Shown: positions 45,261 to 57,091, counted from the stretch's first letter. The stretch: DNA of 64,000 nt from Sycobia sp. Sy_11 (GCA_018907035.1 JACCIC010000035.1:1116001-1180000), one strand, 5' to 3'. Numbers and translations are program-made. The notes: generated from the sequence alone by a model not told the origin.

Positions 45261-46071
45261 TGATCACTCTGGTCAAAAAAGCTGTAAATTATGAAGGGTA
45301 AGAGACGAGCGTCGGGTAAAATCTCGGTAGTGTCGAAAAGTCGTGTTCGTGCATTGCCGCGTCGTGTATGTGTGTAAGCGACGAAAGCTGAAATCTTTCG
45401 GCCAGCGAATGTCGTACCCGAACGAAACTGAGCCGCCCATCCAGCCGAGATACAAAAGACAAAGTAATCGTAGCTTGAAATTATAATAACCGGCCGAGGC
45501 ACTGAACTCCAATGGCGGATGCTGGGCGGCGGGGTGGGGGGAGTAGGAAAGCGAGTTACGCGGTCGTTCTGTTACTACTGCTGCTGCTGCTACGCTGTCT
45601 TGTCCGAGCGTTATAATAAGTAAGTCGCCGCCGGGGTAATTTTCAGTGTTTAAGAGCTCGTCCAATTATATCCGCGACTGAGTTTGTCGCGACGGGGACG
45701 TCAGGAAACGTGAGGGATGACCGTGTAAAAGGCCGACCGTCAAACGTGCCTCCTCTCTCGCGGCGCCCGCGATACGATTTTCCTTTTTTACTTTTTAATC
45801 AACGCTAAAGCCTATGTGTCTTCCGGCTTTTCGCGCGCGCTCGTACAAGAAGACTGCTTCAGGTTGCCCGGGTATAATTAGGATTTAACGCGTTTATCTA
45901 AATGTTCCGGGCTGAGCGGCCGAGGCGCTTTGGAAAATTCTCGGCGACAAGCGAATTTCGAGCGGCGGGGAGAGAAAAGCGCGACTGCCGCCCAGTCCGC
46001 CGCCTCGACATTTTTCCGAGCTCCGCCGGGCCATTGAAAAGAGCTAAGGGTCGCGGGGGTGCGGTAGGGAT

Positions 46072-46081
46072 GGGGGGGGGG
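46072..46081 (+). repeat. G10 homopolymer
   Basis: Ten consecutive G. Confidence 0.95.
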
Positions 46082-46110
46082 AGCTCGCAACGGCTTGTTT
46101 GCGCTGACCC

Positions 46111-46136
46111 GCGTGCGTGCGCGCGTGTGCGCGCGT
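46111..46136 (+). repeat. CG/TG alternating tract
   Basis: About 26 bp of uninterrupted purine-pyrimidine alternation made of CG and TG steps; a Z-DNA candidate. Confidence 0.85.
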
Positions 46137-46490
46137 GGACCGAGGGCGGGCGAACGAGAACGAGACCGGGAATGAGAAAGGGGGACGGAGATGGAGGAGG
46201 AGGAAAGGAGGGGGTGTCCGACGCGCGTAACTGCTCAGGATATTACGTAAGTCTGAAAAACGCCTGGACGAAAATACAACGAACGTCCGGATGAACAAAG
46301 GGCTGGCAGTCCTCAAAAGCTCTGTGCAATTAACGGCGAATAACGCTTAGAGGCGACACGCCGACTCGGGTCTTCTTCAAAAATAAAAAAAAAAAAAAGG
46401 AGAGACGAAATTCGCTTTAATGTATATCGTCGCGCGCGCTCGCTTTGTGCGTCAAGCGCCGGGGAAAAATGTTTAAGTACGAAGTGTAGA

Positions 46491-46510
46491 CGCGCGCGCG
46501 CGCGCGCGCG
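46491..46510 (+). repeat. (CG)10 tract
   Basis: Twenty bp of perfect CG, the longest in the window. Survival of ten consecutive CpG steps implies little germline methylation-driven decay here. Confidence 0.95.
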
Positions 46511-46970
46511 TTCTCACCTTCCACTGATGTACGCAAAAGGAAAAGGCTCCTCAGTCCGATACGTTCCCGGACTATTTAAAAAGTGTTTCTCAGTGTCGCG
46601 ACGAGCGTACCGCACTGGCTGTTTTGGGCAGTTCGCGCGGACGGAGGCGCGGGCTCGGGCCACTCTGCCCGCGGGGCCGGGGACGAAAACGCCGAGCTTG
46701 ATTAAGTTACGGCGGCGATTTCATGCGATCAAAAGTTGGCGCTCTCGGCTAAGCGAAATTGGCTATCGCGCGCATTCTCCCGCGGCGCGACGCGGCGCCG
46801 AGCACCCGTAAGACAACGTCGCTTTGAGGCTTTGAGCGAAATCAGAGAGGGCCGGGAGGCGGGGGTCAAAAGCACCGGGGCAAGAGGTGAAACGAGTGAT
46901 TATTAGGAGCTCGTCGAGTGCCGGCGCTCATCGAATTGCTGGGAGAGCAAGGGAGAGAGATAGAGGGAAA

Positions 46971-46973
<3 letters not shown>

Positions 46974-47021
<48 letters not shown>
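46974..47021 (+). repeat. (GA)n microsatellite
   Basis: About 48 bp of GA units, nearly perfect. Confidence 0.95.
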
Positions 47022-47024
<3 letters not shown>

Positions 47025-47259
47025 GTACTGATGGCGAGAGGGAAAGAGAGCGCAGAGGCGACACACAGGAAGACGAGGGGAATAGCGTTGGGTTGTGTTT
47101 TCGCCTTAGCCCTAGAGAAAGCCACGGGAGCCGCAGCACAAATCAATTAGTGGCAGGCCTCGGGCATTATCCTTCTCTTTCTCTCATGCTGGAACTGTCC
47201 AGTCTTCGCTTCTCTGCCTCGGTCCCTTTCCTTGCGCTTGGACAGCGCAAAAACATTTG

Positions 47260-48370
47260 AATACCAGTTTAGTTGAAGAACACGACATTTTCAGCAGCGT
47301 CAAATTAATATTTTCTCATTTAGCATTTATCAGCAGAAGAATTGAAAATTTATGCGACTGTTGCTAATTAACAGTCTCCATGGGGTTTAATTTTGGCGTA
47401 TGCTTACTGATTATCACTGTGATAGATGCAAGAAAATTGAATTTTGTGGACTATATCCATTAATGGTCTTTGATAACTCGACTTATTGAAGTCAAGATGA
47501 AAATATGATTTTTATTTCGAATTTCAATATTCACGTGTATACAAGGGAGAAATATAAGCATATAATCAGAAATACATTGCAAACACGGAAAATTTTATTA
47601 AATTTAAAACATTAGCTTTTTATTAAGAATAATTACCGTGAGGTTTGTTTTGTAGGCATATAATGAAGTAGATTTAAATCAAAATGATGATTACATAAGG
47701 CAAGAAGATTTATTGATAAAACTTCTAAAATTCATTTAAATCAATAAATAGTTTGTTTGCAAAAAATATGTAGAACATATTTTTAAATTTAAATTTCAAA
47801 GTTATTCTTACAACAAAATGGATGTTTAACGTATTGATTATATACATCAGAAAAGTCCCGTATACTTCATTCATTCAAAATACAAACCAATTGCATTACA
47901 TGTCATTATGTACGTCAATAAATGCTTTACAATTTGAGTTGCCAAGTCTCCTCCAGTACCGAAAGCTATGTAATGTATATACCATTGGGTATACTCCAAC
48001 TAATTCCGAAAGGGTATTAAGAAATTTTGTTCTCAACTATTTACTTCTCTGACTGATTAAAACGTGAGAGCGTTCAATTTAATTTGTCGTTTGCATCCTT
48101 CTATCATTTATTATTTGTTGTCACCATATTTAGATTACCACAATATTATTTATTTTGACTCGTTTAATTAAAAACGAATGTAAGTTTATCGATATATTTT
48201 TCTAATTCTGGGACAATAGGGTATAATTTACATTGTCAGTCAATTGAAAATTGCTGAATATTAAGTCTTATTGATAATATGAGAGCAGTTTAGAATTTGT
48301 AATGTGAAATTTGTATATACGTGTAATATGTGAAATACGTACGCACGTATAACGTCTAGCGAATAAAAAA
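47260..48370. other. AT-rich desert, 1.1 kb
   Basis: AT-rich. No coding or structural signal noted. Confidence 0.65.
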
Positions 48371-48786
48371 TTGATTTATTTCGGATAAAACGAGGCTATT
48401 TGCGGCGATTGCACTCGTAAATTACGTAATTTCGGGAAAATGGTGCTCCGCGGGCAGCTATTACTCAATGAATACGAAAAAAGACAAAAGATATGATTGG
48501 ACACGAGGGAAAAAAGGGGTCAGCGCCACTGAGCTTCACAGATGAATGTGGCTCCCGCCCGTTTAATTACGGGAGTATTTTATCGGCTCGGTACCATTTG
48601 CCCGCCCCCGCCGTACCCTCCCGCCTAACCGCCGCCCCCACCAACCCTTGCACACCCGAACAGTCGCACTGCCTCCCGCCCGGCCGGGCCATCGCGAAAT
48701 CGCGCGGATCGCATTCGCGCCCCGGCCGCCGCGCGCACGGGCCGAGTCGCGCGCGAAACGCGCAGCAACAGTGTCCGCGCGCGCGA

Positions 48787-48807
48787 GCGGCGGCGGCGGC
48801 GGCGGCG
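48787..48807 (+). repeat. (GGC)n triplet array
   Basis: Seven GGC-type units. Confidence 0.85.
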
Positions 48808-48963
48808 TAGGGCCGGCCGCCCGAATATTTATGGGGTCCAAAGTCAAATTAGTGGCGTACTGCGCGCACCTTTTGATTAAGTATCTGTTAACCGAAGGTA
48901 ATACTTAATAAAGTAACGCTGATTTATCGGCCGGAGCGGCGATCTGCACCTTCGGTTCTTCGC

Positions 48964-48967
<4 letters not shown>

Positions 48968-49001
<34 letters not shown>
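48968..49001 (+). repeat. (TC)n microsatellite
   Basis: About 34 bp of perfect TC units. Confidence 0.95.
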
Positions 49002-49003
<2 letters not shown>

Positions 49004-49215
49004 CCCTCTCACTCCCTCCGGTGCCCCGCGCCGCCGAAATAAAATGAGATATTTATGAAGGCGGCGAGAGCTCCTTGCCCCGATCGCGCTTGCGGGGCGC
49101 TCGCCCGACGGGACTGCGGGGCTTACGCGGGGGCCCCGGTTCATCGGCGCGTCGGGGAGGCCGGCGGTGCGCGGTCGAAAGTCGGCGGAGAGAAGGACCC
49201 GTTCGGAGCGGAGAA

Positions 49216-49218
<3 letters not shown>

Positions 49219-49250
<32 letters not shown>
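49219..49250 (+). repeat. (GA)n microsatellite
   Basis: About 32 bp of perfect GA units followed by GCGAGAGA-type sequence. Confidence 0.95.
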
Positions 49251-49260
<10 letters not shown>

Positions 49261-49439
49261 AGGAGAGAAAGAGAGGGAGAGGAGTGATTTCGAATCATCG
49301 ATTTCTGAGAAGGTATGCGCGCCCGCGCGCTCTCACCTTGAACTGCACCGACATGGTGAACTCTGATGCTCTCTGCATCGTTCGAAGGCGCTAATAGGAT
49401 TCCGTAAATTTCCTGCATTTACGTTTTCTTTTTTCGTGA

Positions 49440-50240
49440 GGTATATGCGGTATATATATATATATATATATGATGTTTCGCATAGAGGCATATAAGTCTT
49501 GTATTTATTGCTCGCAGCGTTCGCTCCTGCAGAGATTACAACGCATCGATCGAAGATTTGTATTTTCTTTTTTAAAGAACGAACAATTCTCCATATAATA
49601 TCCGTAGAAATTTTAACCGATTTTGATAGTTAAGTCGATTGCAGAATCTTCCAACGCATCGAGAATGCAGCGCAATAAATTTCGAAACCACGGCAAATTT
49701 ATCAATATTCATTGAAATATACGACAATTTAAAGTTAAAAAACTAATTTGAAGGTTTCTGAACAAATTATACTTATTATGAATGCTTTCCTCTAGGGCGA
49801 AATGTTGGGCTCATCGATAGATAATTGAACCGCAATTAAATGTTTATAAATTATAAATAATTTCTTCTTTTTGCTTTCTGCTATTATACATCCATGTTTT
49901 TGTTTGTTGGTCTTAAAAAAAAATTCGAGAAACTAATTAGGAATTTTATTTTTTTAAAAACTATTTATTATATATAATAGTAAGGATTCCTATAAATATT
50001 TACGACATATATCGAAAGGTGTATGATCGTGGTGGAGAAGTGGAGAAGAGTGAGCACTCAATTATTTTAATAAAAATATTTTGCAAAATATTTATATCCA
50101 TTGTTCCTAAATATAAGAAAGCACTTTTTGGGTACATTTGAGAAATAACGAATAATGTTAATTATATTTACATATACTTATTCAAAATGATTTCCTACCT
50201 TTATCCACGTGTGCGACTTATTACTGAGTTTGCTCCTATG
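49440..50240. other. AT-rich spacer
   Basis: AT-rich with a short (TA)n array near 49452-49470. Nothing else recognisable. Confidence 0.65.
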
Positions 50241-50549
50241 CTCCTCCTTTGTTCTTCCTTTTTTCGCAGAGCTAAAACTACGTTAAGAACCGGAGAAACA
50301 CGAACAGATTGGCGTAAGATAAGAGAGGAGTGTCGCTCGCCGAGTGGAATCCTGCATCGCGAGAATCGTGGTCAACCCCATCGCACCTTGGGCCCGCTGG
50401 ATGCAACCGGGTCATCCGCCGACCCGGCTGCCTCGGGTTCGCCAAAAATTGAAGAAAGAGCGAGGAGAGGCCGCTCGGACATCGGGGGAGGAATCCGAGA
50501 CGCTTTGGCGACCCGCGGCACCATGCGTCTTTTCGGGGGTTCGTGGCGC

Positions 50550-50578
50550 GGGGTGGTGGGGGGCGGTGGGGCCGGGGG
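50550..50578 (+). other. G-quadruplex candidate
   Basis: G4-TGGT-G6-CGGT-G4-CC-G5 on the plus strand: four long G-runs with loops of 2-4 bases. Confidence 0.8.
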
Positions 50579-50785
50579 AGAGAAGCGATTAGTGCAGCCC
50601 GGCCGGTGCAGGCGGGCGCGCTCGCGCGGGCGATAAAATACTTTTATGTACGTCTGATTCCGAGATTAGCCGGGAATTTCGGGCGAACCCGCATATCACG
50701 CGTGATTTACCGGCCGTCGAATCCTCGCCGCCGAGCGCGGGCGAGCGCGCGCCGCCCGGATAGAGAAGGCGCAGCGGCGCAGCGG

Positions 50786-50799
50786 CCCGCGGCCGCGGG
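50786..50799. other. 14-bp GC palindrome
   Basis: CCCGCGGCCGCGGG is its own reverse complement. It is preceded by a direct octamer repeat (GCGCAGCG twice, about 50769-50785). Confidence 0.85.
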
Positions 50800-50920
50800 G
50801 CAAGGAAGCGGGGACTCGGGGCTCTCTTAAATTTCAAATTTATACCCTCCCGCTCGTCATAATCTTGATACCGACGCCGCCGCCGAAGCCTTCCTCTGCC
50901 CTCCGTCCTCGACTCCTCCT

Positions 50921-50932
50921 CCCCCCCCCCCC
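50921..50932 (+). repeat. C12 homopolymer
   Basis: Twelve consecutive C. Confidence 0.95.
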
Positions 50933-51839
50933 GCCAACCACCGCACCGCGGTCTTTCCGCGAGCCTTTTCTCTCTCCGCGCGCCCGGGTGGGCTTATTTG
51001 TCAGCGGCCGCGCGCGAACTCGCGCGACACGTACGAGAGTCGCTCGGAGGGCTTCGCGCGAGTTAATTTATCGATACCTGATTAGGATTTACGGATCCCC
51101 CGAGCTTCGCCTCGCTGGAACCGCCACCTCCCCCCTCCCACCCCCTTGTCGCTCTGGCCCACATTCGGCGCGGACGGTGAAACGGCGGGAAAACGCGCGC
51201 GCGCTGAATTAATGAGCCCGGATGATTCGCGGCGGGAACCGAGCGAATTTTCGAGGGGGGTCCCCGGTACGGCGCGCGGTTAGCGCGATTTATCCGCTCG
51301 GCTTTGTTTCCAGCGGCTAAGTGGCCTCGATAGCCGCGCGTATGCGAAATCGAAAGAGTCCCACTCGCGCCCGGTCAATTACGGACGTTTGTGTTCGATT
51401 CACCCGGCGAGGACGGCCGGCGCAGGGGGTGGGAGGCGCGGCGAGCGGGACGAGCTCTCGATCGGCGTCCGTTACTATTTAAAGGGGGTTTCGCGAGGAT
51501 CGGGCGAGCGCGCGGGCTCCCGCTGCGAGGAGGATTTAGAGCCTACTGGTCGAGCGGGTTCGCTCACGGTGGTCTATATCAAGATTCACGGCCATTCAAT
51601 ATCGCCTCGGTTCCCTTTTTTATACTGCGGACTGCACTTCCCCGACTAAAATCGCACCTATCTCGTGCCTTTACGTATGTATGCGCCCATGTATGTTGCA
51701 TATATACATATGCACACATAAATGCAGGCATAAACGCCGCATTCGCACGTTCGATTTGATCTACGGGCTATTGCACGACTATATACCGGCGCGTTGTGGG
51801 TTCGATTACAATTTTCAGCTGCAATGCGCCGGCGGCATT

Positions 51840-52650
51840 ATGAATTTAACAAAGCTTCAATTTTTAATGTGACATTTTATCAAAGGAAAAATAAGATAAA
51901 TTGAGACACATATGTATTTAATTTAAATTGCGCCCAAGGATCGAACAGTGAGGTTACTTTACGTACAGTCGGACATAAATTGCAAATCTAGTGGATTTTT
52001 ACGAACAATAATTTAAAATACTAAAACGCGGTTGAAGTGATGAAGAATATCGATCTGGCGTATGACAGGTCAAAAACATAAATTGTAAAAATCCTCATAT
52101 GACCAAAAAATATATTTTTTCGAATAAACATGGTAACAAGTAACCGTGAATTGGTGAAATAATATTTGAATATTTTTTAAAATATTGCTGTTGTCTGAAT
52201 TAAATACGATAAATCATTATTTTAATGGTTTTTCTTTAACGACTTTTGCATGATTTCTGTAGTAATCATTCAATTTCTGCTCGTTTCAAGTATCGCATTA
52301 ATTAGGAACGCATTTAAATACATGAGATTTTTTTGTTACTTCTATTATTATATTATAAGATAACATTTTTAGATGTTCGTCAAAAAAGTTTTTATTCATA
52401 TTCAATTATTTGGTCACTTATAGTAATGTCAACGTATTTCGTTTAAGCTCTCGTATATCGGGTCTTTACTTTTCATCGTATCAAATGGGTTTTATTATTT
52501 AAAAATAGCTTTTGTTAACAAATGCTTTGTTAACAAATTGGAGATACAATGCGATGATTTAGCATTGATGCAATTTCATTAGTACGGGGTCCATTCTGTC
52601 ACGCAGAGAAGGTGGGAATCCGTTATCAAGCTTCTGTTACATTGATTTTT
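51840..52650. other. AT-rich spacer
   Basis: AT-rich, containing the tandem palindrome at 52511-52540. No coding signal. Confidence 0.65.
52511..52540. promoter_or_regulatory. Tandem pair of 12-bp palindromes, candidate binding site
   Basis: TTTGTTAACAAA (52511-52522) is a perfect palindrome, and an identical copy lies at 52526-52537, so a 15-bp unit is tandemly duplicated with only the last bases differing. The GTTAAC core resembles HNF1/POU-type and forkhead-type half-sites. It could be a dimer-binding array or a cruciform-prone repeat. Confidence 0.4.
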
Positions 52651-53034
52651 CGAAGCTTCAATGACGTTTACACATACATCGGTGATCCTGTGAACGACAC
52701 CCAGCGGCTCAGTCGTCAACGCGACTTCATATAAGTTTCGCAAAACATTAAAACGATTCGTCTGTCAAATACGAACGAACCAGATCCATATAGTGCCCAT
52801 AATTATCGTCACGGGCAAAAGTCAGGACTCTTATGTATGAGCTTACGCCTGTGGGAGCCAACGAGTGGATGGGAAGCATGGGTGGACGGAGGGAGGGGGA
52901 GAATGAGGAGGAGGACGCGGTCGTCTCGACGCGAGGCGTAAAAACTCGTCGTTATTAAAAAGTTTAGATGTCTATTAATTACACGGTCGCTATAGTCGTA
53001 TGCGTCGTGTATGTGTCCATGTGTGTGTGTGTGT

Positions 53035-53073
<39 letters not shown>

Positions 53074-53700
53074 GAGGGTAAGTTAGAGTCGCGTCCTCGC
53101 TCACCCGGTAAAGTGTCAAATGTGTTTAATTATCGCGTGCGAGCCGGGATGAATGGACTAAATCAATGGTTTTGCCCCTTGCACTTCAGATTCGCGCAGC
53201 TTTCAAAACTTTTTTTCACTAACCGCAGATCTGAAGTCGCCCGTAACCTTTCACCTATGCGCATACAGATAACTCTTTATATGCTACGTCAATTAATTAC
53301 TTTTTCAGTACGCTGTCTTGACAATAGAAAAATAACAATGTACAGAAAATGGAGTGATAAGTCAAAGATACGTTATAAATTTTTTGTTTTGCCACGATCG
53401 TCGATTATAAAGTTTTACGTAAATTTGCATCGAAGATAGCTCAAGTAAATCTATATATCAAGAAACGCGGAATGCAGCCCGTAACGCGTAAGTTCCTTTT
53501 TCACATACATCGATGTTTCATTAAATCCCACTACACGCGAATAAAGCTCTCTCCGAATGAAATATCCAGGATTAACGGTGAGGTCGAGAATAATCTAAAT
53601 TTACAGATAACAGATTGTGGTACAGCTTAACTTCGGTACGAGCGAAACACGCAGTAAATTAACATGGAGCCTTTAAAACGAGAGATTAGGCCTCGAAATA
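52650..53700. other. Intermediate-composition block
   Basis: Holds a (GT)n and (GA)n pair at 53020-53069. The 142-codon frame (53011-53439) begins in the repeat; its later part is not low-complexity but is unrecognised. Confidence 0.55.
53020..53069 (+). repeat. (GT)n followed by (GA)n
   Basis: About 15 bp of GT units, a short CT step, then about 32 bp of perfect GA units. Confidence 0.95.
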
Positions 53701-53830
53701 AAAAAATCGACGCTCGGTTTTATTGATTCATCATCGAAGCGTATGGCTTTAAGCCAGCCCCGAGCTGGGAGCCATAATTCAGGAGCCTCCGGTAAAGGCC
53801 AGCTCGTTTCACCGTGCGACGAAACACAAG

Positions 53831-53856
53831 CAGAGAGAGAGAGAGAGAGAGAGAGC
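53831..53856 (+). repeat. (AG)n microsatellite
   Basis: About 26 bp of AG units. Confidence 0.95.
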
Positions 53857-54269
53857 GCGACAAGCGCTGCAGCCAACAGAGGTAGCGGCAATAAGGTACA
53901 TATATCTTGGGGCGTCCGCCATGTGGCGCGTCCAAGGAGGCAGGAACTCCAGAAGTGTCACCGAGAGCGAACTTGGAATACGTGTACCTTCTCCTCCCCC
54001 CCTCCACCCTCCCAACCGGCCCCTTCCACTCCCCCTTCTCTTCCCTAGCGAGCGCGCTCTTACACATATTGTTGACCCGCGCCTGATATATGGCTGAGTT
54101 CGCGGTCGAACAAGGGGTTCTCAAAATCGCGATTGGAGGTGAAATATCGATTTTGGTGTATCGGAATAATGGCCCAATAAATCCGTATTTTTTCTGCCGC
54201 GCGGGGATCGCTTATGCCGAAGGGAAATAAAAGGAGTCGAACCTGCGCGACAGCATAAGCCATTCGACG

Positions 54270-54294
54270 ACTCTCTCTCTCTCTCTCTCTCTCT
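54270..54294 (+). repeat. (CT)n microsatellite
   Basis: About 25 bp of CT units; GCCAT lies about 9 bp upstream. Confidence 0.95.
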
Positions 54295-54336
54295 TTCTGT
54301 CATTTTATACTGTCCGCCGGACAAAGATGAGTGTAT

Positions 54337-54357
54337 TTCTCTCTCTCTCTCTCTCTG
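54337..54357 (+). repeat. (CT)n microsatellite
   Basis: About 21 bp of CT units continuing as imperfect pyrimidine repeats to about 54405. Confidence 0.9.
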
Positions 54358-54450
54358 TTTCTCTATTTTTCTCTCTCTTCCAGTCTCTCTTTCAGTGTCT
54401 GGTCTCTCGAAACAAAAATGATGGCATTTATATTTAAATCCCGATAGATG

Positions 54451-54454
<4 letters not shown>

Positions 54455-54501
<47 letters not shown>
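54455..54501 (+). repeat. (TA)n microsatellite
   Basis: About 47 bp of perfect TA units. Confidence 0.95.
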
Positions 54502-54504
<3 letters not shown>

Positions 54505-54771
54505 TTAGTGCGAGAGAAATATATATATAAGACTTTTTTTTCGTCAATAAAGGAGGCAATAAAATCGAATGACGACCTCCTGATTGATGCTCGACCACGG
54601 GACTCGAGAGAGTGCAAAAAAGCTCGCACATACTTTCCCACCGAGATTCCGAGTCCGCGGCGTCATCAACGCAGGAAAAAATCCCCGGCCTATAAAAATC
54701 TCCCGGGCCGTCTATCCACTATAAATCGAGCGCGGCGCACGGCGAGCGATTTCGCCAAAGCTCCTTCGCTC

Positions 54772-54774
<3 letters not shown>

Positions 54775-54812
<38 letters not shown>
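54775..54812 (+). repeat. (CT)n microsatellite
   Basis: About 38 bp of perfect CT units. Confidence 0.95.
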
Positions 54813-54817
<5 letters not shown>

Positions 54818-56195
54818 GCACTCGCTATCCTCGGGCCGCGGGTACGGGGCTGGCGGTGGCGCATCTGCTGCAGCGGCAGCGGCGGCCCCGCGGATCTTGC
54901 ACTTCCACGAACTAATGCACCGACACTTGTTTTATACCCGGCTATTAGCATAGCGGGCGCGCTGGGCCTCCTGCGCGATTTTCGACGCGCGCGCCCGCGC
55001 GTGCGGGAGAAGGAAGAAGGAAGGCGGAGGCGAAGTTTACGACGGCGTCGCGCGCAGGCGAGATCATTAAATTGAGAACCGATATTGGCAGCGCTCTGCG
55101 GAACAGCTGCCAGAAGCATAAACATACGACGCGACGGAGCCTCCTCCCCACCCCATCACCCCCACCGGCCTCCTCCTCCTGCCACCCGCCAACCTTCCAC
55201 GAGCTCGCACTCTCGCTCTCGGCCTTGCACTACTGCTCCGGGAGTCGGCGGGCGCCTCGCAGCTCGCCTCCCCTTCCGCCTCATCAACTTACGCCCGCGC
55301 CCCTGTATCCCTAGTTCGCCTTTGCGATTTACCTTTGCTTTATTGTTTTCATAAAGTATATTCGTCATCCTTTTTAATACTTTCGCAGAGACTCGCCCCG
55401 CGCCCGCCCGCCAGCGCGTATAGACACCATTTTATAATGTAATCGAAATTTATCTCGAGGCCAAGGCAAATTCCCGAGTTTTCTTCGTAAAACGAAAAAA
55501 TATATGATTTACACGGCGTGAGCCCGAAATTAACGACAGTTGCCAAGTAACGCACTTATAATATTTAAATTATTCCTTTCTTTACCCAGGGGCTTTTTAA
55601 ACGTGATAAATATGACGAGCGCGTGTATAAATTATTGCGCAGGAATGTAACGAAATTTTCAAAAATCCGAACGTGCCCCCGCCATTTTCGCAGCTATAAC
55701 GTCCGTTCATGCGCCGGGCGTAGCCAAGGTGTAATGGCTCGAGGAAAAGGCGCCAGCCGAGTGTACGCCGCAGGTACACGGAAGCGAAGCAGAACGGCGT
55801 CGGGAGGAGGGGAGGGGGCGGGAAAGCTCGGAGCGCCGAGGACTAATTTGTAAGCTCGTTGTCGGGCCGGTCTGACGGTGCGGTAAATACGGGGACGATA
55901 GCGCTGACCCTATATCACCGGGACGGCCCAGAGTCGGGCGTCGTCGGCCCGACGTGCATCCTCTGCCTAGTTCTATCCGCTTTTCCGATGTACCGTTCTG
56001 TTATACATTCGAACATCTGGGAAACAACGTTAAGGCGAGTCGAGTCTGACGTAGGCGGTCTGCTCTGCCGCTGCGCGTTCGGTATATAACAAAAAAATCC
56101 GACTGCAAGCGTTCTCGCTCAACCGTTATATTCATTCTACTGTCAATATCGCCGTTCGATACCACACTTGCGGCATCGTTTTTATTTATACGTCG

Positions 56196-56220
56196 ATATA
56201 TATATATATATATATATATA
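56196..56220 (+). repeat. (TA)n microsatellite
   Basis: About 25 bp of perfect TA units. Confidence 0.95.
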
Positions 56221-56268
56221 CGAGACTTGGTTGGCGATAAATTTCACACTGCTACAGTTTTCATCTAT

Positions 56269-56272
<4 letters not shown>

Positions 56273-56320
<48 letters not shown>
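56273..56320 (+). repeat. (TA)n microsatellite
   Basis: About 48 bp of perfect TA units, 52 bp from the previous array. Confidence 0.95.
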
Positions 56321-56324
<4 letters not shown>

Positions 56325-56426
56325 ATATTTTATATTTATTGCCCGTAGCAAATTTCTCGAGATTGTTAGAGATTAAGATACTCTCGAGTTATAAATAGGC
56401 GAGAAATCAAGGGAGAGGTAGTGTAC

Positions 56427-56428
<2 letters not shown>

Positions 56429-56460
<32 letters not shown>
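56429..56460 (+). repeat. (GA)n microsatellite
   Basis: About 32 bp of GA units continuing as G-rich variants. Confidence 0.95.
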
Positions 56461-56472
<12 letters not shown>

Positions 56473-57080
56473 CAGAGGGAGGGAGAGCAGTAGATAGGTT
56501 CGAGAGAGGAAAAAGAGCGAATGACCGTCAATATCAGCGGCGAGACAGCCTCTCGGTTCGAAAATTGGAATGCTTCGAGGATCGATGCTGGCATTCCTCA
56601 CAATTTACTATACGACGCTCGGGGCCTTTCATCGCCTTTGAAATCGGCCGAGAAACGGGGGAAAGGGGCGAGGAAAGGCAGACTACCGCTCGCGATCATT
56701 AATCGATCGGGTGCGCGAGCGAACGCGCGCGCTCTCGCCAATTCTCATCATCGGGCCGCGATCTCTCGTCGTTTGTTTTTGCATTCTCATAGAGCTCGGA
56801 CTCTCGCGACGCGGCGTTTGCGCCGTTCGATCGTTAATTAAGCCAACTTTTTCAACCCCCGCCCTACCCCCCCTCAACCCTTATCGAGCCTCGTTTATTT
56901 AGCGCCGGGCGCGACTTAAAACTCGGCGAAATGAGAAATTTCGAGCGGCTAAATTTGGCGCATTTGATTAACGGCCCCAGATATACTTTCGAATAATCTC
57001 TCCCGGGGCCGAGTAAAATAGCAATTATTCTAGTCGTGGAGCACGAGGTTGTCGGGAGAGAGAGGGCTCGAAGGGTGAAT

Positions 57081-57091
57081 GGGGGGGGGGG
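57081..57091 (+). repeat. G11 homopolymer
   Basis: Eleven consecutive G. Confidence 0.95.

Larger units (their letters stand above)
45260..47260. other. CpG-rich block with Z-DNA and GA tracts
   Basis: Contains (CTG)n near 45578-45591, a G10 run, a purine-pyrimidine alternating tract at 46111-46136, A14 near 46385-46398, (CG)10, and a long (GA)n array. The frames are Arg/Gly-rich or Leu-Ser-rich. Confidence 0.55.
48370..49440. other. CpG-rich block with opposed CT and GA arrays
   Basis: CpG-rich from 48540 to 48840, then (TC)n and (GA)n arrays about 217 bp apart in fold-back orientation. The frames across the arrays are repeat-driven. Confidence 0.55.
50240..51840. other. Dense CpG-rich block
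   Basis: CpG-rich with a strong G-quadruplex candidate, a 14-bp palindrome and a C12 run. The 149-codon frame at 50187-50636 is Arg/Gly-rich and unrecognised. Confidence 0.55.
53700..55360. other. CpG-rich block with many microsatellites
   Basis: Contains one (AG)n, three (CT)n and one (TA)n arrays. GCCAT/ATGGC words occur near 53743, 53771 and 53918 around the (AG)n tract, a layout reminiscent of fly Polycomb response elements (Pho plus GAGA sites). The frames are repeat- or composition-driven. Confidence 0.5.
55360..56400. other. Mixed block ending in paired (TA)n arrays
   Basis: Intermediate then CpG-rich (55650-56080), with a TATATAA word at 56083-56089 and no initiator at the expected distance, then two (TA)n arrays. 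The frames are unrecognised. Confidence 0.55.

Noticed and set aside
51790..51815. tRNA T-arm-like GGGTTCGATTA
   Set aside because: Flanking bases cannot form the T stem in register and no anticodon or acceptor arms fit.
56083..56125. TATA promoter at TATATAA
   Set aside because: The nearest TCA-type initiator is 38 bp away, outside the usual spacing.
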